Shown piece by piece: positions 28,780 through 37,287 of a stretch of DNA of 64,000 nt. This stretch comes from an uncultured Alphaproteobacteria bacterium (GTDB taxonomy: Bacteria; Pseudomonadota; Alphaproteobacteria; Rhodobacterales; Rhodobacteraceae). A model generated the notes under the pieces. That model searched no databases. It worked only from the letters and a program-made list of their open reading frames with translations, and had not been told where the DNA came from. Numbering within the stretch: the first letter of the stretch is position 1; every line of letters starts with the position of its first letter. A program made the translations under genes and the position numbers. The stretch spans positions 62,001 through 126,000 of the forward strand of contig CAKMYZ010000004.1 in the NCBI GenBank assembly GCA_929200255.1, given 5' to 3'.

Positions 28780-29609
28780 CAGGGTCCTTCAAAAGGGCAA
28801 TCGTGGTTGAGCGCGGCGATACGCTTGCGGCTTTGTGCCACTTCCGCGAGGTCAAGATCAACCACTGCTATCCCCGGATCTGTCCCCATATCGACCAAAA
28901 CCTCTCCCCAGGGTGAAACCACCATGCCATGCCCATGGGTCGCTCGCGATTTACCAGATTTGGACGCATGAATCCCTGTCTGGGCCGCAGCAATGACGTA
29001 AGATCCAGTTTCAATAGCGCGCGCGCGCAACAGTGGTTCCCAATGAGCGGCACCTGTCACCGGCGAAAAGGCGGCAGGAACCAGCAAAACCTCAGCACCT
29101 GCCTGTGCCAAAGCCCTGTAAAGATAGGCAAAGCGCACATCATAGCAGACACTCATCCCGATCTTGGCAAAGGGCGTGTCCACAACAACGGCGCGTTCGC
29201 CAGGCCGATAGCTGGCGGATTCGCGGAATGTCTCGGTCGCCGAGACGTTTACATCGAACATGTGGATCTTGTCATAGCGGGCCACGATCTGCCCAGCCGG
29301 ATCAATCAGGAAAGACCGGTTGGCAAAGCGCCCGTCCACATCGCTGGTTTTTAACGCAAGCGATCCGATGGATAGCCACAGGCCATGCCTGACCGCTGCC
29401 TCGCGCATGCCTTTCAGCGTCCGATCATCAGCTTCCTGTTGCAGCACCTGCACCTGATGGGCGTGATCCATCGACAGACAATTCGTCACCTCGGGTGTCG
29501 CAACGAACCCGGCTCCCTGGCCCGCCGCATCAGCAATCAACTGGGTGGTAACCCGAAGATTCGCAGCCGGATCATCGCCCGTATTCAGTTGCAGAAGTGC
29601 AGTTTTCAT
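28779..29609 (-). CDS. Carbon-nitrogen hydrolase (nitrilase superfamily, Nit-like)
   Basis: Cytoplasmic amidase-type hydrolase, 276 residues, with the Glu-Lys-Cys triad in TPEVTN (Glu), YDKIHMFDV (Lys) and GMSVCYDVRFAYLYRAL (Cys). It resembles the Nit1/Nit2 branch, whose known members hydrolyse deaminated glutathione or omega-amides; adjacency to glutaredoxin fits a glutathione link (inference). Its ATG overlaps the grxC stop (ATGA). Confidence 0.92.
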   Translation of the reverse strand: MKTALLQLNTGDDPAANLRVTTQLIADAAGQGAGFVATPEVTNCLSMDHAHQVQVLQQEADDRTLKGMREAAVRHGLWLSIGSLALKTSDVDGRFANRSFLIDPAGQIVARYDKIHMFDVNVSATETFRESASYRPGERAVVVDTPFAKIGMSVCYDVRFAYLYRALAQAGAEVLLVPAAFSPVTGAAHWEPLLRARAIETGSYVIAAAQTGIHASKSGKSRATHGHGMVVSPWGEVLVDMGTDPGIAVVDLDLAEVAQSRKRIAALNHDCPFEGP

Positions 29610-29863
29610 GCGGCCAGCAGAGCGTCCAGTTTGCCACGTTGCTCTAAAGCAGAGAGATCATCAAAGCCGCCAACATGCGCACCATCGATGAACACCTGCG
29701 GCACCGTACTACGGCCATTGGCGCGCTGAATCATCTCATCGCGACGCTCTGGTTGCGCTGAGATATTGACCTCGGCAAAGCTCACCCCTTTGGTGCTCAA
29801 CAGGCGCTTTGCCATCAGACAGAAGCCACAAGTGGGTTTGGTGTAAATCTCGACAGTGGCCAT
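29606..29863 (-). CDS. grxC: Glutaredoxin 3 (GrxC)
   Basis: Glutathione-dependent thiol-disulfide oxidoreductase, 85 residues. The active site is CGFC (in KPTCGFCLMAK) rather than the CPYC of E. coli; TVPQVFIDGAHVGGFDDL carries the cis-Pro and glutathione-binding residues. It lies between comF and the nitrilase-like gene. Confidence 0.95.
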   Translation of the reverse strand: MATVEIYTKPTCGFCLMAKRLLSTKGVSFAEVNISAQPERRDEMIQRANGRSTVPQVFIDGAHVGGFDDLSALEQRGKLDALLAA

Positions 29864-29896
29864 CTTCAGGCTCCTTAAATCAGTGTTTGTCGTGAT

Positions 29897-30619
29897 TTAA
29901 GCATCTTTGACGACGCGTGCCAGTGTAACAATCGACACATTTGCGGCACCGGCAGCACGCGCAGCCTCGACGCTGGCGGCAAGCGTCGCACCGGATGTCA
30001 TGACATCATCAACCAGCAGGACCGGCTGTCCCTTGATCTGGTTGACCCGTTTGGGATTTGAAATAATTGCATCCGCCAGGGCGGCGAAACGCGCATCACG
30101 ACTATGCCCGTCCAACGATTTGGTCGGTTTGCAACGAACCAATGCATCAACACAAACCCGGCAACCCGCGTGAGCGCCCAGCGCTTGGGCAAGCAGGGCA
30201 GACTGATTATAGCGTCTTCGGGTCAGCCGGGTCCAATGAAGAGGAACAGGCGCGATAACAGGGTCTGTTATGCGCATAAGAGATAGCTTTTGCGCCATCC
30301 AACGCGCCGCAGATTGCGCAAATTCTGTCCGGTCGCCATGCTTGAGGCCCAAAACCAGGCGCCGCCCGACGCCCGCGTAGACCAGAACGGCACGGCCTTG
30401 ATCCCAGGGGCGCGCAATCGTCATGCAGTCGTCGCATTGCACCGTCTCACCACGGTCTTCACCCGGCAAGGGGGTACCACATGTATCGCAGACCAAACCG
30501 CCAATGAATTGTGTCTGCGCCCAACAGGCGCCGCATAACCCGTAGTCGCTTTCGGTTTGCGCATCACATGCGACGCATTGCGCGGGGTAAATTGCACGAA
30601 TGATACTTTGCAACTGCAT
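29897..30619 (-). CDS. ComF-family phosphoribosyltransferase-like protein
   Basis: 240 residues: an N-terminal double zinc ribbon (CVAC ... CGAC, CDTC ... CDDC) and a C-terminal phosphoribosyltransferase fold with the PRPP motif VLLVDDVMTSGATL. In naturally competent bacteria ComF assists DNA uptake; in most others its role is unclear. First gene of a four-gene run; its start lies only 13 bases from the divergent methyltransferase-like start. Confidence 0.92.
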   Translation of the reverse strand: MQLQSIIRAIYPAQCVACDAQTESDYGLCGACWAQTQFIGGLVCDTCGTPLPGEDRGETVQCDDCMTIARPWDQGRAVLVYAGVGRRLVLGLKHGDRTEFAQSAARWMAQKLSLMRITDPVIAPVPLHWTRLTRRRYNQSALLAQALGAHAGCRVCVDALVRCKPTKSLDGHSRDARFAALADAIISNPKRVNQIKGQPVLLVDDVMTSGATLAASVEAARAAGAANVSIVTLARVVKDA

Positions 30620-30632
30620 GATTGCACCCTAA

Positions 30633-31466
30633 ATGACGCTGATGAACATCGCCCAACTGACAGACCGTACAGCGCTGAAACGTAACCGCAGCCGCGCCAG
30701 CAGTGATGCGCTTTTCCTGCACGAGCATACTGCCTGTGAACTGCAAGAAAGACTGAACGAGGTTAACAGAACCTTTACATCAGTTGCGATTGTCACTGGG
30801 TTCCCAGATTTCTGGGGGCAGCGCTATCCTGACGCCCTGATTGTCCCCGACGATGACACGCTGGACCTCGCGCCCGGCACCTTTGACCTGATCCTACACA
30901 CAATGTGCCTGCATTGGGCCAATGATCCTGTGGGACAGCTGGTGCAGGCGCGACATGGGTTGAAGCCTGACGGACTGTTACTTTGCACCTTTCTGGGCGG
31001 CCAGACCCTGCACGAGCTACGCTCTGCTTTGGCAGAGGCCGAAACGGCCGTCACAGGCGGATTGTCCCCGCGCATCGTCCCCATGGGCGAAATTCGCGAT
31101 TTGGGCGGGTTGCTGCAACGTGCAGGCTTTGCTTTGCCCGTTGCCGACAGCACGCCGATCAAGGCCAGCTATGCCAATGCGTTCCATCTGATGCATGACC
31201 TCCGAAAAATGGGCGAAAACAACGCGCTAACAGGTCGGATCAAATACACGACCCGGCGCAATGTCCTCACGGAAGCGGCCAGTATCTATGCGGACAACTT
31301 TCGCAATGACGACAACCGCGTTGACGCCACATTCGAGATCATCACCCTGACAGGCTGGGCCCCGTCAGCGGATCAACCACAACCGCTCCGGCCCGGCAGC
31401 GCCACCACCCGTTTGGCGGATGTTTTAGGCACAGATGAGACCCGATTGGATAGATCTGACGATTGA
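30633..31466 (+). CDS. SAM-methyltransferase-like protein (BioC/NDUFAF5-like) with weak motif I
   Basis: 277 residues. The middle part LAPGTFDLILHTMCLHWANDPVGQLVQARHGLKPDGLLLCTFLGG matches the BioC / NDUFAF5 branch of class I methyltransferases. The usual glycine-rich SAM motif is replaced by VAIVTGFPDFWG, so methyl transfer is uncertain; human NDUFAF5 acts as an arginine hydroxylase. An ATG at 30642 is an equally good start, as neither has a ribosome site. hemH follows 51 bases downstream. Confidence 0.82.
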   Translation: MTLMNIAQLTDRTALKRNRSRASSDALFLHEHTACELQERLNEVNRTFTSVAIVTGFPDFWGQRYPDALIVPDDDTLDLAPGTFDLILHTMCLHWANDPVGQLVQARHGLKPDGLLLCTFLGGQTLHELRSALAEAETAVTGGLSPRIVPMGEIRDLGGLLQRAGFALPVADSTPIKASYANAFHLMHDLRKMGENNALTGRIKYTTRRNVLTEAASIYADNFRNDDNRVDATFEIITLTGWAPSADQPQPLRPGSATTRLADVLGTDETRLDRSDD

Positions 31467-31523
31467 CGATGCCCGTATCTCATTTAACTAGCAGCTAAAT
31501 CGCGCTACTTAAGGACAATGAAA

Positions 31524-32603
31524 ATGCCCGATGCAAAAGGCCAGACGGACGAACGCCCCGCAGCTTGCCCCGCGCACGCGGGATCTGATCACCCTGCGGT
31601 GAAACCTGCGCGCGTCGGGATTCTGTTAGCAAACCTCGGCACGCCTGACGGTACCGACTACTGGTCGATGCGCCGCTATCTGAACGAGTTTCTATCTGAC
31701 AAGCGGGTGGTCGATTACTCCGCCTGGATCTGGCAACCACTGCTACAGCTGATCATTTTGACAAAACGCCCTTTTTCGTCAGGGGCAGCCTATAAATCCA
31801 TCTGGAACGAAGACGACGACGAAAGCCCGCTGCTGACGATCACGAAAAGGCAGACGGCGGCAATCAAGGCGCAAATGATAGAACGCTATGGCGATGACGT
31901 GCGCGTCGATTTCTGCATGCGCTATGGCAATCCGTCCACCAAATCCAAAGTGCGTGAAATGGTCGAAGACGGATGCACCAAGATCCTGTTCTTCCCGTTG
32001 TATCCCCATTACGCTGGCGCGACCTCTGCCACTGCCAACGATCAGTTCTTTCGGGCCCTGATGGAAGAGAAATGGCAACCTGTCGCCCGCATCGTCGAGC
32101 CCTACTTTGAAGAACCCGCCTATATCGAGGCGCTCGCGTTATCTATTGAAAAGGCCTATGCCAAAGCGGATCCACCCCCAGAAAAACTCGTCTGTTCGTA
32201 CCACGGTGTGCCAGAACGGTATCTGCGCGAGGGTGACCCTTACCATTGTCAGTGTCAGAAAACGACGCGCCTGCTTAAGGAACGGTTGGGCTGGGATGAC
32301 ACGCAGATCGTCACAACTTTCCAGTCCCGGTTTGGGCCAGAGGAATGGTTGAAACCCTACACGGTGGAAGAGGTCGCACGCCTCGCTGAAGAGGACGGCG
32401 TTAAAAACATCGCTGTCTGCGCGCCTGCGTTCTCTGCTGACTGCATCGAAACGCTTGAAGAAATCAACGAAGAGATCAAAGAGAGTTTTGAAGAGGCAGG
32501 TGGCGAGCATTTTACCTACATCCCATGCCTCAACGATGATCCGACCCACATTGATGCGCTATCCAACTTGATCGCGAAGAACCTGCGTGGCTGGCTCGAA
32601 TAA
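31524..32603 (+). CDS. hemH: Ferrochelatase
   Basis: Inserts ferrous iron into protoporphyrin IX, the last haem step. 359 residues with a 30-residue polar N-terminal extension, then GILLANLGTPDG, the FFPLYPHYAGATSATA region and SYHGVPERYLREGDPY with the catalytic His. Two in-frame ATGs compete; the one at 31524 lies 8 bases from AAGGA, the one at 31518 only 2, so 31524 is preferred. Another tetrapyrrole-linked gene, hemW, is at 59476. Confidence 0.97.
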   Translation: MPDAKGQTDERPAACPAHAGSDHPAVKPARVGILLANLGTPDGTDYWSMRRYLNEFLSDKRVVDYSAWIWQPLLQLIILTKRPFSSGAAYKSIWNEDDDESPLLTITKRQTAAIKAQMIERYGDDVRVDFCMRYGNPSTKSKVREMVEDGCTKILFFPLYPHYAGATSATANDQFFRALMEEKWQPVARIVEPYFEEPAYIEALALSIEKAYAKADPPPEKLVCSYHGVPERYLREGDPYHCQCQKTTRLLKERLGWDDTQIVTTFQSRFGPEEWLKPYTVEEVARLAEEDGVKNIAVCAPAFSADCIETLEEINEEIKESFEEAGGEHFTYIPCLNDDPTHIDALSNLIAKNLRGWLE

Positions 32604-32681
32604 TCAGCTACGAATCTGTTTGCGTAAATGGCTGATGCGCCGCCACCGCGCTTGGACAATTGTGGGGAAATTTACCGTTTG

Positions 32682-32701
32682 GTTAACAATCAGTTAACAA
32701 T
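32682..32701. repeat. Tandem GTTAACAAT repeat upstream of the Ser/Thr kinase gene
   Basis: GTTAACAAT occurs at 32682-32690 and 32693-32701, exactly 11 bases apart, one helical turn. It lies about 170 bases before the kinase start in an A/T-rich 267-base gap with no gene. Confidence 0.6.
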
Positions 32702-32804
32702 AGTCGCCCGAAATGCCCAAGTTTCCACTGAAACATCTAGGAAATTTTTGGTGGTATCCGTAAGTTTCCCCAAGTGCGCCGCAAAGCAAACATAATTCAA
32801 AGGC

Positions 32805-32828
32805 AGTATTATTACGTTGAGTATTATT
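32805..32828. repeat. Direct repeat AGTATTATT ahead of the Ser/Thr kinase gene
   Basis: AGTATTATT at 32805-32813 and again at 32820-32828, 15 bases apart, ends 42 bases before the kinase ATG. Probably in the promoter or leader; no clear -35/-10 pair was found. Confidence 0.5.
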
Positions 32829-32870
32829 GTGTACGGGCGTGACCTGTGTTGGCGCGATTTTTGGTGAGAC

Positions 32871-34127
32871 ATGTCAGCTGTGACAAAACCTGAACTCGAA
32901 GTGGAAACGAAAGCAGGAAGCGAAGCACTTCCTGATGGAACGGACCTCCTAGGCGATCAGTTCAAGATTGAACGGCCGCTTAGCAATGGTGGATTCGGGA
33001 TCACCTATCTGGCAAGAGACAACTTTCTTGGCCGCGACGTCGTTATCAAGGAATGCTACCCAGAGGTCTTTTGCCGCCGCGACGGCAAAAGTGTCTTGGT
33101 GCGGTCCAAACAGCACGCCGAGAAGTACCGCGCCATCGTAGAGATGTTCATGCGCGAGGCACGCAGCATCGCCAAGATGCGCCACCCCAATATTGTCGGG
33201 GTGCATCGCATCTTTGAAGACAATGAAACTGCGTATATGGTGCTGGACCTGATCCACGGTCGTGACCTTCTGAGCGTGATCAAGGAAGAACGTCATCGTC
33301 TGACGTCAGATCAGGTAAAAGAGATTCTGATCAAGATTCTGGATGCGGTTGATCTGGTTCACCAGAATGACCTGCTACACCGCGATATTTCGCCGGACAA
33401 CATCCTGCTGGACAAATGGGGCAGCCCAGTTCTGATCGACTTTGGTGCAGCGCGCGAAGAGGCAAGCCGCGAAACCCGCGCCGTGTCCTCGGTGCTTGTC
33501 GTCAAGGACGGGTACTCTCCGCAAGAATTCTACTTTGCCGGTGGCAAACAGAGCCCAAGCAGTGACCTATATGCGCTGGGCGCGACCTTCTATCACCTGA
33601 TCAGCGGAGAAGCCCCACCCAACAGCCAGACCCGCATGGCTGAATTCGCAGGTAACAACCCCGATCCGTGCGAGCCATTGGCAGGACGTTTCCCGGAGTA
33701 TGACGACGTCTTCCTTGAGGCCATCGACAAAGCAATGCAGATCCTGCCAAAGGCAAGGATCCAGTCCGCCCGCGAATGGATGCATCTTATCAACTCCAAA
33801 GAAGAGCGCGTGAAACCTCTTAAACCGCGCGCCAAGGCGGATCTGGGCAAGGTCCTGACACGTCTGGTGTCAGAAACAAACGAATATGTTCTCAATTCGG
33901 AGCCACGCGCGGCCAAGGATCTTCCGCCACTTCCATTGCCGGTAAAAAAGGTCAGTTCCAAGCCAGAATGGGCCGATGAATTCAACCGCGAAACCTCCGA
34001 AGCTGCGACAAATGGCACGTCATCTAAGAAAGAGACGCACAGCACATCGCAGCCACGACCCGATATGCTTGCCGTCCCTGAACCTGAGCGCAAGCGCGGT
34101 ATTCTGGCGTGGTTTGGCAGAATCTAA
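32871..34127 (+). CDS. Hanks-type serine/threonine protein kinase
   Basis: Soluble eukaryotic-like kinase, 418 residues. The P-loop is LSNGGFGITY (37-46), the ATP-binding Lys is K60 in VVIKECYP, HRDISPDN is at 170-177, DFG at 190-192, and GYSPQEFY (214-221) with SDLYALGAT (231-239) completes the C-lobe, so it should be active. After residue 310 comes a Pro/Ser/Lys-rich tail without a membrane segment, ending ERKRGILAWFGRI. No sensor domain is visible. L,D-transpeptidase and CAP genes follow across a terminator. Confidence 0.95.
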   Translation: MSAVTKPELEVETKAGSEALPDGTDLLGDQFKIERPLSNGGFGITYLARDNFLGRDVVIKECYPEVFCRRDGKSVLVRSKQHAEKYRAIVEMFMREARSIAKMRHPNIVGVHRIFEDNETAYMVLDLIHGRDLLSVIKEERHRLTSDQVKEILIKILDAVDLVHQNDLLHRDISPDNILLDKWGSPVLIDFGAAREEASRETRAVSSVLVVKDGYSPQEFYFAGGKQSPSSDLYALGATFYHLISGEAPPNSQTRMAEFAGNNPDPCEPLAGRFPEYDDVFLEAIDKAMQILPKARIQSAREWMHLINSKEERVKPLKPRAKADLGKVLTRLVSETNEYVLNSEPRAAKDLPPLPLPVKKVSSKPEWADEFNRETSEAATNGTSSKKETHSTSQPRPDMLAVPEPERKRGILAWFGRI

Positions 34128-34150
34128 ACTGACCTGGCGGATGAAGAATG

Positions 34151-34185
34151 AAAGGGCGCGCTGATTAGGCGCGCCCTTTAGTTTT
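34151..34185. terminator. Strong terminator between the kinase and L,D-transpeptidase genes
   Basis: Perfect 11-bp stem AAAGGGCGCGC (34151-34161) / GCGCGCCCTTT (34169-34179), 7-base loop, followed by AGTTTTC on the plus strand and flanked by A-rich sequence on the other side. It can serve both convergent genes. Confidence 0.88.
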
Positions 34186-34204
34186 CATCATCTTCTGTCA
34201 AATC

Positions 34205-34786
34205 TCAGATCAGTAAGACCTGAGTGCCAACCTTGGTCAGGTCATAAAGCTCTGCGATCTGTTCGTTATAAAGGCCGATGCATCCATTCGAAGACCGGCG
34301 CCCGATCTTGCGCGTATCATGAGTGCCGTGAATGCGGTAGTATTGCCATGACAAGTGCAAGGCGTGCGTCCCAAGCGGATTGTCCGGGCCCGGGCCTATG
34401 AAGTCGGGCCATTCTGGGTTCCGGATCTTCATGGATGGTGTCGGTGCCCAACTTGGCCCTTCGACCTTGCGCGTGATCGATGTGCGGCCAGTGCGGGTCA
34501 GATCATCAGTCAATGGCACGCTCGTCGGGAACAGCTTGTAAACCGTCTGATCTTCGGACCAAAAATGCAACGCCCGCGACTGGAGGTCCACAAGGATCGC
34601 GCCATTATTGAGGTTGTTGAAATAGGGGCCCCAGTCGAGCGAGCGAAAACTTGAGATGTTGCGCTGCACACCTGCCGAGATATCACTTTCGATTTCTGTC
34701 GAATTGGTTGTCTGCGCCACAGCACCTGTGGAGATCATGGCCGCTGAAGCTGCCAGAAATCCACGCCGCGAAAAATCCTGTGTCAT
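34205..34786 (-). CDS. L,D-transpeptidase (YkuD domain), exported
   Basis: Peptidoglycan enzyme that makes 3-3 cross-links or attaches proteins to the wall. 193 residues; the N-terminus FSRRGFLAASAAMISTGAVAQ looks like a twin-arginine or Sec signal. The YkuD active site is complete: HGT at 153-155 and SSNGCIGL with the nucleophile Cys169. The start is ATG 34786 rather than 34810 because it begins the signal peptide. The CAP lipoprotein gene is divergent, and a second YkuD gene lies at 35505. Confidence 0.93.
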   Translation of the reverse strand: MTQDFSRRGFLAASAAMISTGAVAQTTNSTEIESDISAGVQRNISSFRSLDWGPYFNNLNNGAILVDLQSRALHFWSEDQTVYKLFPTSVPLTDDLTRTGRTSITRKVEGPSWAPTPSMKIRNPEWPDFIGPGPDNPLGTHALHLSWQYYRIHGTHDTRKIGRRSSNGCIGLYNEQIAELYDLTKVGTQVLLI

Positions 34787-34935
34787 TGATATCTCCCTAC
34801 TGGGGCCCAATACGTTTCAGAGGTGACACTTAATGTGTCTCTGATAGCACTTCAATTCAAAGATATGTCATTGCTATGACCGGCAGGGATATGTGTGTTT
34901 GAAGTGGCGCACTGATCCCGCTAAGGAAGACAGAC

Positions 34936-35508
34936 TTGAACAAAGCGGGTGTTGGCATGTTGCGACGCGAATTGATCATGGGGCTGGCTGCGGCCGGCTT
35001 GACCGCCTGTAGCACAGCGCCAAACCGGCCCCTGGGCCCGGATGGTCTGCCCTTGCCATCTGCCTACCGCATTCGCCCCGGTGAGGAAGCTGCGGTGCAG
35101 TTCCGCATGTTAGATAGCGTCAACGCACTACGCCAGCAGGCTGGTGCCACTGCCGTTGAACTGAACGCGGCACTGAATGCCGCCGCCGCCACCCATTCAC
35201 GCGATATGGCCGTGCAAAACCGACCCTGGCTTTTCGGCTCTGACGGGTCCAGCCCGCTGGACCGCGCCCGGCGCGTCGGCTTTCCCGGGCGGCTTCTGGG
35301 CGAGAACATTTCGGAATCGTTTGAATCAGAATTGCAAACCTTGGCTGCCTGGGTGGCACGATCCGACACCCGCGCAGTGATTCTGGATCCCAACGCTCGT
35401 TTTATGGGATTTTCGTGGTTTCAGGAAGAGTCAGGCAAACTCTGGTGGACACTGAATATGGGCAGCGACCCTATGGTCAGCCGCCCACAAAGCGGCACCG
35501 CTTCTTAG
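34936..35508 (+). CDS. CAP (SCP/PR-1) domain lipoprotein
   Basis: 190-residue lipoprotein with lipobox LTAC (22-25) and a CAP domain: LDSVNALRQQAG, AAATHSRDMA (the HSRDMA box) and LLGENISES. Bacterial CAP proteins are secreted and their activity is mostly unknown. The best start is TTG 34936 with AAGGA eight bases upstream; ATG 34957 is in frame. Its stop overlaps the stop of the convergent L,D-transpeptidase gene by four bases. Confidence 0.88.
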   Translation: MNKAGVGMLRRELIMGLAAAGLTACSTAPNRPLGPDGLPLPSAYRIRPGEEAAVQFRMLDSVNALRQQAGATAVELNAALNAAAATHSRDMAVQNRPWLFGSDGSSPLDRARRVGFPGRLLGENISESFESELQTLAAWVARSDTRAVILDPNARFMGFSWFQEESGKLWWTLNMGSDPMVSRPQSGTAS

Positions 35509-35993
35509 GCATAGAGAAAAATCTTGGTGCCAGTCTGCACCATGGAATAGATCTCGTCCATTTCGCTGTTGGTCACAGCGATGCACCCCCAGGTCCAATC
35601 TGGCGTGCCCGCCCATTTGTCAGGTGTGCCATGGATAAAGATGTCGCCTCCCGGCTCAACCCCATTGGCGTGCGCGGCGGCAACATCGTCTGAGTTGGGG
35701 TAAGATATACCAAGCGACAGATGAAAGTTGCTGTTCGGATTGCGCCGATCGATCACATAAGCACCCTCAGGTGTGCGACCGTCGCCCTCCTGTTCCTTGT
35801 GGCCCGTCGGCGCAAAACCCAGATCAAAACTATATTCCCGCAGCAGGCTGCGGTGGTGCAAAAGCTCCATCCTGCGTTCACCCTTAAAGACCTGAATGCG
35901 CGTCACCTCTGGCCCGGTGTAGACCGGCAAGCCACCTGAACATCCTGCAAGCCCCAGGGCCGCTCCAACCACTACTGTTCGTCTTGAAATCAT
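35505..35993 (-). CDS. L,D-transpeptidase (YkuD domain) lipoprotein
   Basis: Second YkuD enzyme, 162 residues, with lipobox LAGC (15-18), so it is anchored to a membrane. The active site is IFIHGTPDKW (His121) and WTWGCIAVTNSEMDEI (Cys137). It belongs to the YafK/ErfK-like short class. It differs clearly from the enzyme at 34205 and is unlikely to be a recent duplicate. Confidence 0.92.
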   Translation of the reverse strand: MISRRTVVVGAALGLAGCSGGLPVYTGPEVTRIQVFKGERRMELLHHRSLLREYSFDLGFAPTGHKEQEGDGRTPEGAYVIDRRNPNSNFHLSLGISYPNSDDVAAAHANGVEPGGDIFIHGTPDKWAGTPDWTWGCIAVTNSEMDEIYSMVQTGTKIFLYA

Positions 35994-36084
35994 GTCACTG
36001 CCAATCGCTACGGTCTTTGCCGCCTTTTACCGATTTCTACCGCACAATCATGGCAGAAGGTAGACAGTCGACAGCCCCCAGCGA

Positions 36085-37287
36085 TCATTTCCGTGTGAAG
36101 CCCGCAACAATCTCTGTGTGGGGTGACCAGCGAAACTGATCAACAACCTGGACCCACGGCATGGCAAAGCCAGCCTCTACCAGTGTTTGCGCGTCACGGG
36201 CAAAGGTGACGGGGTTGCAGGATACCATCGCGATGGCCTTGATGCCTGATGCGGCAATCGTGGCGATCTGTGCTTCGGCCCCGGCGCGCGGTGGGTCGAT
36301 GACAGCGGCATCGAATTGGCGCAGCTCATCTGCCTCCAGCGGACGGCGAAAAAGGTCGCGTGTTTCCGTTGTGACACGGCGCAGCTCGTGGCCTTCACGC
36401 CAGCCACGATCCAGCGCATCCAGCATAGCAACCTCACCTTCAACCGCATGCACCTCGGCCCTTTTTGCCAAAGGCAGGGCGAACGTGCCGCACCCCGCAA
36501 ATAGGTCCGCAATGCGGGCCGCGCCTTGGGTGATCTCCTCCACTGCGTCACGCAACGATGCTTCACCATGTGTTGTCGCCTGCAAAAATGCACCAGGCGG
36601 TGGCACGACAGAAACACCGCCAAATTCCTGTGCGGGGGGGTTGATTGTCACGACCGGTTCATCATTCCACACCAGACGCGACAACCCATGTTGATTGGCC
36701 AATGCGGCCAGTTCGACACGCAATGACGGGGTAAGCTCCTTGTCAGTGCCGACCAGAACATCAGGGCCAAGCGCCGCCTCGGTCACGGTCAGGTCAATCT
36801 CGCCTTTGCGCGAGCAGGCCAGGACAGTCAACGCCTCAAGCGCGGCAAAACTGCCAATCAGGGCGGGGGTCAATAACTGGCACTGGGGCACCTGCACTAA
36901 GGTATCAGAAGCGCGCGCATGAAACCCAATCATCGCGCCCTTCTTGGTGCGACGACCCGAGAGTTTCGCCCGCCTGCGCGATTGCGCAGGTGAAGTCTGG
37001 ATTGGTCGAAATTCAGGCGACAGCCCACGCGCCGCCAAGGCTTTGACCACAATGTCCTGCTTCCATGCCGCGACAAAACCATCCGTTGCATGCTGCATCG
37101 CGCAGCCACCGCAGGATTTGAAATGCCGGCAGGGTGCGGCCACCCGATCTGTTGACGGGGTCACGATCCGCACGGTCCCATCCTGGGCGACATCCACCTC
37201 TTCACCTGGCAAAACACGTGGCAAAAGTGACTGCCCGTCAGAGGCACGCCCCATCCCAAGATGGGTTAAACTTTCGATTGTCAGCAT
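36085..37287 (-). CDS. rRNA (uracil-C5)-methyltransferase of the TrmA/RlmD family
   Basis: SAM-dependent 5-methyluridine methyltransferase, 400 residues. An iron-sulfur-type cluster of cysteines is visible in CRHFKSCGGC plus a later Cys in VPQCQLL, as in RlmD. The SAM region is RIADLFAGCGTFALPLA and the catalytic site is MVSCNPVTFARD. An intact N-terminal TRAM domain is not obvious. Its ATG abuts the stop of the upstream ABC gene. The exact target base is inferred only from the family. Confidence 0.9.
   Translation of the reverse strand: MLTIESLTHLGMGRASDGQSLLPRVLPGEEVDVAQDGTVRIVTPSTDRVAAPCRHFKSCGGCAMQHATDGFVAAWKQDIVVKALAARGLSPEFRPIQTSPAQSRRRAKLSGRRTKKGAMIGFHARASDTLVQVPQCQLLTPALIGSFAALEALTVLACSRKGEIDLTVTEAALGPDVLVGTDKELTPSLRVELAALANQHGLSRLVWNDEPVVTINPPAQEFGGVSVVPPPGAFLQATTHGEASLRDAVEEITQGAARIADLFAGCGTFALPLAKRAEVHAVEGEVAMLDALDRGWREGHELRRVTTETRDLFRRPLEADELRQFDAAVIDPPRAGAEAQIATIAASGIKAIAMVSCNPVTFARDAQTLVEAGFAMPWVQVVDQFRWSPHTEIVAGFTRK

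Noticed and set aside
32604-32870. Small RNA or tRNA gene in the largest gap
   Set aside because: No cloverleaf or T-loop consensus and no terminator-like end; only repeats were seen.
36640-36652. Seven-G run in the RlmD-like gene as a frameshift
   Set aside because: The reading frame is intact through the run and motifs on both sides are in one frame.
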